Of a DNA stretch of 64,000 nt, positions 59,073-64,000 are shown one piece after another. This stretch comes from DAMCZI01 sp032095175 (GTDB lineage: Bacteria > Bacillota > Clostridia > Clostridiales > Caloramatoraceae), in assembly GCA_032095175.1 (NCBI GenBank), contig DAMCZI010000004.1, positions 124,001 to 188,000 on the forward strand, given 5' to 3'. Position 1 is the first letter of the stretch. Each line of letters begins with the position of its first letter. A program made the position numbers and the translations under genes. Under the pieces are notes generated by a model. The model made no database searches. It was not told the DNA's origin and saw nothing but the letters and a program-made list of their open reading frames with translations.

Positions 59073-59555
59073 TTATTCTTTAAAGCTCCACTCTCCACTT
59101 TTACCACCGCTTTTTTTCACAAGATGTATACCCTCTATTATCATTCCTTTATCCACTGCTTTACACATATCATATATGGTAAGGGCTGCTATAGATACTG
59201 CTGTTAATGCCTCCATCTCTACTCCAGTTTTACCAGTTGTTCTAACCTTTGCTTCTATTATTACAGCATTTTCTTTATCCTCTAAAGTAAACTCAATATC
59301 GCAGCCTGTAATAAATAATGGATGGCACATGGGTATAACATCTGAGGTTTTCTTTGATGCCATAACAGCAGCAACCCTTGCTACTCCAAGAACATCTCCC
59401 TTTTCCATCCTGCCTTCCCTTATAATATTCAAAGTTGAGGCTTGCATTCTTATCGTGCCTTTTGCTATAGCCTCTCTTAGGGTGTCAGACTTCTCGCTTA
59501 CATCTACCATTCTTGCTTTTCCCTTTTCATCAAAATGATTTAAAGCATTATCCAT
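59073..59555 (-). CDS. moaC: MoaC, cyclic pyranopterin monophosphate synthase
   Basis: A 160-residue protein. HFDEKGKARMVDVSEK, VARVAAVMASKKTSDVIPMCHP, and GVEMEALTAVSIAALTIYDMCK contain the residues of the MoaC active site. It works with MoaA. First gene of the moaC-moaA-MOSC unit; moaB/mogA, moeA, moaD and moaE are not in the window and must lie elsewhere. The ATG follows TTGAGGGGATATAGG. Confidence 0.97.
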   Translation of the reverse strand: MDNALNHFDEKGKARMVDVSEKSDTLREAIAKGTIRMQASTLNIIREGRMEKGDVLGVARVAAVMASKKTSDVIPMCHPLFITGCDIEFTLEDKENAVIIEAKVRTTGKTGVEMEALTAVSIAALTIYDMCKAVDKGMIIEGIHLVKKSGGKSGEWSFKE

Positions 59556-59584
59556 CCCTATATCCCCTCAAAATCTATCATTTT

Positions 59585-59655
59585 TGTATTATATGTTTCA
59601 TATAGATGATTCTACATTGCTTGTCCCTGAACATTTATGCGAAATCACATTCCTT
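59585..59655. repeat. Dispersed 80-bp palindromic repeat, copy 4 (reverse)
   Basis: On the minus strand it reads AAGGAATGTGATTTCGCATAA, then ACAAGCAATGTAGAATC, and ends ATATGAAACATATAATAC. It is the same element as at 40210 and 34421, inverted. It lies in the 353-bp gap 59556-59908, in which I see no gene apart from a possible N-terminal extension of the next ORF. Confidence 0.75.
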
Positions 59656-59908
59656 AATTCATTAATCACACAACAACCATTGTAGAATCTTTACTTTGTA
59701 TATAGCTTTATTTTTGATTCTACCATAATATAGAATAAATGTTAAACATATTTTATAATAATAAAAAACCCCAAATCCTTTAAGTAAATGCTTTAATATG
59801 CATATATGCACATTATCATTTTATAATTAGGAAGATTAAATGTTTAAGTTAATTCTATTATATGTTATTATTGGAATAAATTTATATTTAGTATTGGAGA
59901 GGTATTTT

Positions 59909-60409
59909 ATGAAATCAAAAAAAAATCTAATAATAGGTATATTATCATTGATACTGCTCTGTGCTGTTGTTATAGGTATAAGGACTTTAATAACGGGTTC
60001 ATATGCAGGAAATTACCAGCGCAGCATATATAACGATAATTCAAAAATAGCTTCTAAAGGTGACAGTTATTCCTTTTTAAACAAAGTAGGCACTAACGAG
60101 GATAATAAAACAAGCTTGGAGTTTACTTTCACTGGTATGGACACAATATGGAAATTAGAGACAAGCCAAGACACTTCTGTAAATATAGAGTATACCTCCG
60201 AAATATCATCCGGTAAATTCAAAGTAGTATTAATAAACCCAGATGATGAGGTTATCAACATTTTAGAGCAATCCACTTCTGGAAATAGGGATGTGAATTT
60301 GATTAATGGTAAAAGTAGAATTAAAATAGTCGGCAATAATGCTAGAGGGAAACTCCAACTATCTATATCAAGTAATAAAGATGTTAAGCTTATTCCTGTC
60401 AACAATTAA
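59909..60409 (+). CDS. Hypothetical anchored or exported protein
   Basis: About 166 residues: MKSKKNLIIGILSLILLCAV is a signal or anchor, followed by a serine/asparagine-rich, beta-type domain (EFTFTGMDTIWKLE, INGKSRIKIVGNNARGKLQLSIS). An in-frame ATG at 59840 would add another hydrophobic stretch; GGAGAGG stands seven to eight bases before the ATG at 59909, which I prefer. No family is recognised. Confidence 0.6.
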   Translation: MKSKKNLIIGILSLILLCAVVIGIRTLITGSYAGNYQRSIYNDNSKIASKGDSYSFLNKVGTNEDNKTSLEFTFTGMDTIWKLETSQDTSVNIEYTSEISSGKFKVVLINPDDEVINILEQSTSGNRDVNLINGKSRIKIVGNNARGKLQLSISSNKDVKLIPVNN

Positions 60410-60500
60410 CTCTATTTAGCGATTTTAAAACTTCACGAAGTCCCATTGGTGCTCTTCCTTTAAGATATATTTAATCAAAGACCTCTATTTAAAATATGTT

Positions 60501-60576
60501 AAACCTCAGCCTATAGGGGCATTCATAGATGTATTTACACAAATCTATTGATGCTTCTATAGGCTGAGGTTTTATT
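60501..60576. terminator. Bidirectional terminator with long stem
   Basis: AAACCTCAGCCTATAG and CTATAGGCTGAGGTTT form a perfect 16-bp stem with a 40-nt loop that itself pairs in part (GATG/CATC). TTTATTTAA follows on the plus strand. It lies between convergent genes. Confidence 0.75.
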
Positions 60577-60583
60577 TAATCCC

Positions 60584-61831
60584 CTATTTTAAACATGATT
60601 CTAAAGTTTTTCTTAATTCATTCTCAACATTTTTTATTACACTATCACTATTTTCCTTAAGACGGAATTCCCCCTGTGCGGAAAAACTTTCCTTATCCAT
60701 TTTAACACATAGTACTAGTTGATATGTGTCATCAAATCTTGACTTATTAAATAATTCATATCCATCATATCCATTCATACTAAAGGGTTTAAGTTTTACA
60801 TTCTCTGAGAAATGGGTTGTATGCCTCTCCTCTTTAAAATTATTGTCTACCATTTCTTTAATATCCTTATCACTCATGTTAGGATTTTCCTCTCTTATCT
60901 CATGTTCCAAATAAAACTTTTCATTTTCTACATATGGCTGATATCCCACATATAGTCTTACAAACTCATAATTATTTTTGTTGTATTCTTCATCATTCCT
61001 TATATCTGATGCATATTCAACAAAAGCAGACTTAGATTTATAAATAGTTTTAGCATCTGGATATCCCGATACACTAACATCAGATAAGCTCATATTTCCT
61101 GGAATATACTGGGGCATTGGAATTTTCATTTCTGATTTTTTTCTAGCTTCCTCCACGTTTTTATATAGTATACACTTATAACCTGGAATTGAAATACCCA
61201 TACCCTGCATATCTATTTTTTTTATCTTTTCTCTAGCTTCTTTTCTTATTTCTGCTGCTCTTTTTTCATATTCATCTCTGTCAGAAATATTGTTAATTTC
61301 CATTAACTTTTTATCTCTCTCTTCATAAACTTCCTTAATTAAAGCAAAATCACTGGTTTTTTGTAAATGACTTTCTATTTCTTCTGGATCAATATCAGCA
61401 ATATAATTATACGTAAAGCTGCCCTCATTTTCTACATTTTCTTTATTACCAACAAAGCTTATTTTTTTAAACCATTCTCCCATATTTTTTGCCATAGAAC
61501 GTCCTCCAAAGGGAGTGAAAAATGCTACAAGCAATAACACTGCTGCAAACACTGCAGCTACTTTTCTTTTCATGCCCAAATTCCTCCATCCAATTATATT
61601 TTTGTGAGGAGTATGCAACTCAGGATGAACATTTTCCTTTATGCCAATTATTTTCTCTATTGCAGCGTATTCTTTTCTTGATGCCTTTTTCATGAAAATT
61701 AATTTTTCGTATTCACTTTTACACTCTTTACAATCGGCTATATGTTTCTTTATAATTTCAGCCTCTGCTTCATCCAGTTCTCCATCTACAAGAAGTACCA
61801 ACGACTCCTTCATATCATTACAACTCATCAC
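60584..61831 (-). CDS. Anti-sigma factor with zinc-finger-like N-terminus
   Basis: A 415-residue membrane protein. The N-terminal SCNDMKESLVLLVDGELDEAE and KHIADCKECKSEYEKL form an HC2-type anti-sigma motif (HxxxCxxC). One span (KVAAVFAAVLLLVAFF, near residue 95) is followed by a large outer domain of about 300 residues with charged helices. Its start overlaps the ECF sigma gene by 14 bp. It should bind and inhibit the sigma factor and release it on an envelope signal. Family DUF4179-like, tentative. Confidence 0.85.
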   Translation of the reverse strand: MMSCNDMKESLVLLVDGELDEAEAEIIKKHIADCKECKSEYEKLIFMKKASRKEYAAIEKIIGIKENVHPELHTPHKNIIGWRNLGMKRKVAAVFAAVLLLVAFFTPFGGRSMAKNMGEWFKKISFVGNKENVENEGSFTYNYIADIDPEEIESHLQKTSDFALIKEVYEERDKKLMEINNISDRDEYEKRAAEIRKEAREKIKKIDMQGMGISIPGYKCILYKNVEEARKKSEMKIPMPQYIPGNMSLSDVSVSGYPDAKTIYKSKSAFVEYASDIRNDEEYNKNNYEFVRLYVGYQPYVENEKFYLEHEIREENPNMSDKDIKEMVDNNFKEERHTTHFSENVKLKPFSMNGYDGYELFNKSRFDDTYQLVLCVKMDKESFSAQGEFRLKENSDSVIKNVENELRKTLESCLK

Positions 61832-62360
61832 TGTTCAACTCCTCATAATATTTTATAAAGCACTGTCTTCCTCTAAATATCAGGGACTTAACCGCCTCAT
61901 AGGATATTCCCAAATTCTCTGCTATCTCCATATAGCTTAAGCCTCGAACATCCTTTAAATAAATTGCATATGCCTGATTTTTAGGAAGTCTTTTAAATAT
62001 CTCTAGTATCATTTTCCTGTCATAGTGCCTATTCATATCCATCAAATGTTTACTATCAATTATGTTCTCCATACCCTGCTCATCAAGATATACATCATCC
62101 TTTTTTCTTTTCATGTAGTTTATTGTTTCATTATGAGCTACAGTATAAAGCCAACCTTTGATGCTCTTGGGGTGAACTGATTCCATATTTTTATAAAGCT
62201 TAATGAAGACCTCCTGGGTTATTTCTTCTCCATTTTCTCTATATCCCATAAGTCTTGTTATATAATTTTTTATGGCGCCATAATATTTTCTAAAGAATGT
62301 CTCAAAGGTCTTTTTATTATCTCCCTTGGGCTCTTCATAAGCATTCAAGTTTTTGTCCAT
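61818..62360 (-). CDS. ECF-type RNA polymerase sigma factor
   Basis: A 180-residue sigma-70-family protein with region 2 (KTFETFFRKYYGAIKNYITRLMG, QEVFIKLYKNMES, IKGWLYTVAHNETINYMKRK) and region 4 (LPKNQAYAIYLKDVRGLSYMEIAENLGISYEAVKSLIFRG). No N- or C-terminal extra domain. It is coupled to its anti-sigma gene by a 14-bp overlap. The ATG is preceded by GGGGTGAGATA. I could not identify a clear ECF-type autoregulatory promoter upstream. Confidence 0.93.
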   Translation of the reverse strand: MDKNLNAYEEPKGDNKKTFETFFRKYYGAIKNYITRLMGYRENGEEITQEVFIKLYKNMESVHPKSIKGWLYTVAHNETINYMKRKKDDVYLDEQGMENIIDSKHLMDMNRHYDRKMILEIFKRLPKNQAYAIYLKDVRGLSYMEIAENLGISYEAVKSLIFRGRQCFIKYYEELNSDEL

Positions 62361-62579
62361 TATCTCACCCCTTCATATATATATAACAGTTTTACCGACG
62401 TATAGTTTCGCAAAGCCAAAATTTTTTATATTAAATTTAACTCTTTTGATATTTTTTATTTTATAATAAGTATAGCTTAACTTATCTACCTAATTAAGGA
62501 AAGGTACGGGATGTTTTTAGAATATATTTTTTCTCTTTTATATATAATCCAAAAATTCTTTTAAAAAAATTACTTTGTT

Positions 62580-62593
62580 ACCTTAGGTAAGGT
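62580..62593. promoter_or_regulatory. Possible MerR operator
   Basis: ACCTTA-GG-TAAGGT is a perfect dyad of the kind bound by MerR-family regulators of the TipA/multidrug class. It lies about 50 bp upstream of the MerR gene at 62644. Matching -35 and -10 boxes are not clear. Confidence 0.55.
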
Positions 62594-62643
62594 ATTGCTT
62601 GTGACTCTAAGTAATAGTCTAAGATATGATTGAGGTGATAAAT

Positions 62644-63363
62644 ATGAAGGAAATGTTTACTACTGGAGAAGCAGCAAAAAAATGCAATGTGAGTGTAAGA
62701 GCAGTTCAGTATTATGACAAAGAGGAACTATTAAAGCCCTCTGAATTAAGCGAAGGTGGAAGAAGGCTTTATACAGAAGATGACTTAACTATACTAAAAT
62801 GTATTTGTCTTTATAAAACATTAGGTTTTACTCTTAATGAAATTAAATCAATTGTGCACGGGAATTCAAACAATGAATTTCTTGAAGAAATTTTAAAAGA
62901 GCAGCAAAAAAAATTAGATGGACAAATTGAAAATCTAACAGAAAGTAAAGAGAAATTACAGGTAATCGCAGAGCAGCTTAAAGATACAGGTAATATTAAA
63001 ATTAAAAGCATTGATGAGATAAATACTCTTCTGGGAAAAAAAGAAAAACATAAGAAGACAGATATTATGACATATATTTTTATAGGGTGCTATTTATTGA
63101 TCACTTTATCTGGGTTTCCAATTGCAGTGTCTATTGGTGGAATTAGTCCATTAATATTTACAATGATTTCACTAATACTTCTATTATCACTTGTTTATTA
63201 TCATAAAGAAAATAGTGCTTATTTATGTTCAAAATGCCACTATAAATTTTCAATCGGTTTCATTAAAGACCTTTTTACTTTAAATGGAGGTAAAAAAGGT
63301 AAATATCTCAAATGTCCAAATTGCGGTAAAATTAATTGGCTTAAAGAGACCTTTAAAGATTAA
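62644..63363 (+). CDS. MerR regulator fused to membrane spans and a zinc ribbon
   Basis: About 239 residues. The MerR helix-turn-helix (FTTGEAAKKCNVSVRAVQYYDKEELL) and a coiled coil (about 85-125) are followed by two hydrophobic segments (IMTYIFIGCYLLITLSGF, LIFTMISLILLLSLVYY) and a zinc ribbon with CSKCHY and CPNCGK. This makes it a membrane-bound regulator, an unusual architecture. The ATG at 62644 follows GAGGTGATAAAT. The gene is 43 bp upstream of the YhfC-like gene. Confidence 0.85.
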   Translation: MKEMFTTGEAAKKCNVSVRAVQYYDKEELLKPSELSEGGRRLYTEDDLTILKCICLYKTLGFTLNEIKSIVHGNSNNEFLEEILKEQQKKLDGQIENLTESKEKLQVIAEQLKDTGNIKIKSIDEINTLLGKKEKHKKTDIMTYIFIGCYLLITLSGFPIAVSIGGISPLIFTMISLILLLSLVYYHKENSAYLCSKCHYKFSIGFIKDLFTLNGGKKGKYLKCPNCGKINWLKETFKD

Positions 63364-63406
63364 TAATTAGAATTGTAATTACATAAATTTTATTGGAGGT
63401 GTTTTA

Positions 63407-64000
63407 ATGGTAAAGGGATTATCTATATTCTTTATGGTCATCTCTCTTATACTCTCAGTTGGTTTTCCTGTAGCATTGACAATATATATGTACAAAAAAT
63501 ATAGGATATCCATTAAGGCTGTACTTATAGGAGCCCTTATGTTTTTTATATTCCAGGGAGTTATTAGACTGCCTATTTTATCAGCCATACAGTTAACAAC
63601 CTGGTACAGGGGATTCGCATTGTTAAACCCAATAGTCCTTATGTTTATAATGGCACTTACCGCAGCACTTTTCGAAACTGCTGGAAGGTATATTGGTATG
63701 AAGTTCATACTCAAAGATGTTTTGGAGTGGAAAAACGGAATTGCCTACGGGATAGGTCATGGCGGAATCGAAGCAATATTGTTGGTTGGAATATCCAGTA
63801 TTGCAAACATAATATACAGCGCCGCAATAAATATGGGATCTGTTAAGCCAGAAGGATCTTTATCAGCTTTACTAACCCTCAGTCCTGATATGTTCCTTGC
63901 ATCTGGTGTAGAAAGATTTTTTGTTATCATATTTCATATAGCTCTGTCACTTATTTTACTATACGGAATTATGTATAATAAAAAGCTTTATATTTTATAC
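63407..64000 (+). CDS. YhfC-type intramembrane protease family, 3' end cut
   Basis: A frame open to the right edge (198 codons visible) starts at ATG 63407, after TTGGAGGTGTTTTA. MVKGLSIFFMVISLILSVGF is the first of six or more spans. GIAYGIGHGGIEAILLVGI carries the paired glutamate/histidine motif of the YhfC family of putative intramembrane metalloproteases. FVIIFHIALSLILLYG follows. It is likely cotranscribed with the upstream MerR/zinc-ribbon gene. Its substrate is not known. Confidence 0.85.
   Translation, partial: MVKGLSIFFMVISLILSVGFPVALTIYMYKKYRISIKAVLIGALMFFIFQGVIRLPILSAIQLTTWYRGFALLNPIVLMFIMALTAALFETAGRYIGMKFILKDVLEWKNGIAYGIGHGGIEAILLVGISSIANIIYSAAINMGSVKPEGSLSALLTLSPDMFLASGVERFFVIIFHIALSLILLYGIMYNKKLYILY

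Noticed and set aside
62395..62430. ECF-type promoter (AAAC and CGTC boxes) before the sigma gene
   Set aside because: GCGAAAC and ACGTCGG occur upstream, but only about eight bases apart instead of the usual sixteen or so.
63379..63714. Minus-strand ORF of 111 codons
   Set aside because: It is antisense to the YhfC-like gene, which has a ribosome site, membrane spans and family motifs.
1..64000. CRISPR arrays, tRNA or rRNA genes, prophage or complete insertion sequences
   Set aside because: No regularly spaced direct repeats, tRNA-like cloverleaf ends, rRNA motifs or transposase and integrase genes were seen.

Overview
The window reads as a chromosomal segment of a low-GC, anaerobic Firmicute, most likely a Clostridium-type organism. 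The evidence is the strong A+T bias, Shine-Dalgarno sites of AGGAGG type, frequent TTG/GTG starts, a firmicute-style ethanolamine (eut) operon controlled by an ANTAR two-component system, and several families typical of clostridia (DUF4003, CD3324 family, YhfC, YtrA-type GntR). No rRNA, tRNA, intact insertion sequence, CRISPR array or phage is visible. Both ends of the window cut genes (a DUF4003 gene at the left edge, a YhfC-type gene at the right edge).

Layout. 1-8.0 kb: a minus-strand run of GNAT acetyltransferases, an M3 peptidase and a locally duplicated GNAT gene, one copy of which is frameshifted and sits beside a remnant of the S41 peptidase gene found intact at 10.8-12.1 kb. 8.1-12.1 kb: small regulators (CD3324 family, XRE), membrane proteins and the S41 peptidase. 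12.5-31.1 kb: a complete ethanolamine bacterial-microcompartment operon read right to left: eutG, S, P, V, W, A, B, C, L, K-like, E, M, T, pduL, eutJ, an uncharacterised Eut protein, eutN, a pduT-like shell gene, eutH, eutQ, followed by a secreted HAD-phosphatase lipoprotein. 31.3-38.1 kb: a three-gene ABC exporter, a second CD3324-family gene, an S9 peptidase and a methyltransferase. 38.5-46.3 kb: a MerR regulator, a fused ABC exporter, a glucosaminidase and assorted small enzymes. 46.9-52.5 kb: a PucR-type regulator followed by amidohydrolase, M20 hydrolase and permease genes. 52.5-64 kb: an epimerase, a SprT-like protein, a GntR/membrane-protein pair, an O-antigen-ligase-like protein, moaC-moaA-MOSC, an ECF sigma/anti-sigma pair, and a MerR/YhfC pair.

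How the eut genes work together. EutH imports ethanolamine. EutBC (AdoCbl-dependent, reactivated by EutA, cofactor made by EutT) splits it to acetaldehyde and ammonia inside a shell of EutS, EutM, EutK-like, EutL, PduT-like and EutN proteins. EutE makes acetyl-CoA, EutG makes ethanol, PduL makes acetyl phosphate and EutQ may make ATP from it. The EutW kinase and EutV ANTAR antiterminator control the operon. Three tandem-hexaloop RNA sites (A at loop position 1, G at position 4) sit directly against terminators upstream of eutG, eutS and eutA, and two good sigma-A promoters lie upstream of eutG and eutS.

Intergenic DNA is unusually rich in palindromes. There is a dispersed element of about 80 bp in four copies, a REP-like family whose arms end in TGCCTGTCA-type sequences, a pair of long GGCTGTYTGAAAA hairpins inside the eut operon, and 12-bp inverted repeats with identical 36-bp phasing upstream of the two CD3324-family genes. 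Two further stretches (around 3.8-4.3 kb and 38.2-38.4 kb) look like gene-free structured transcripts.
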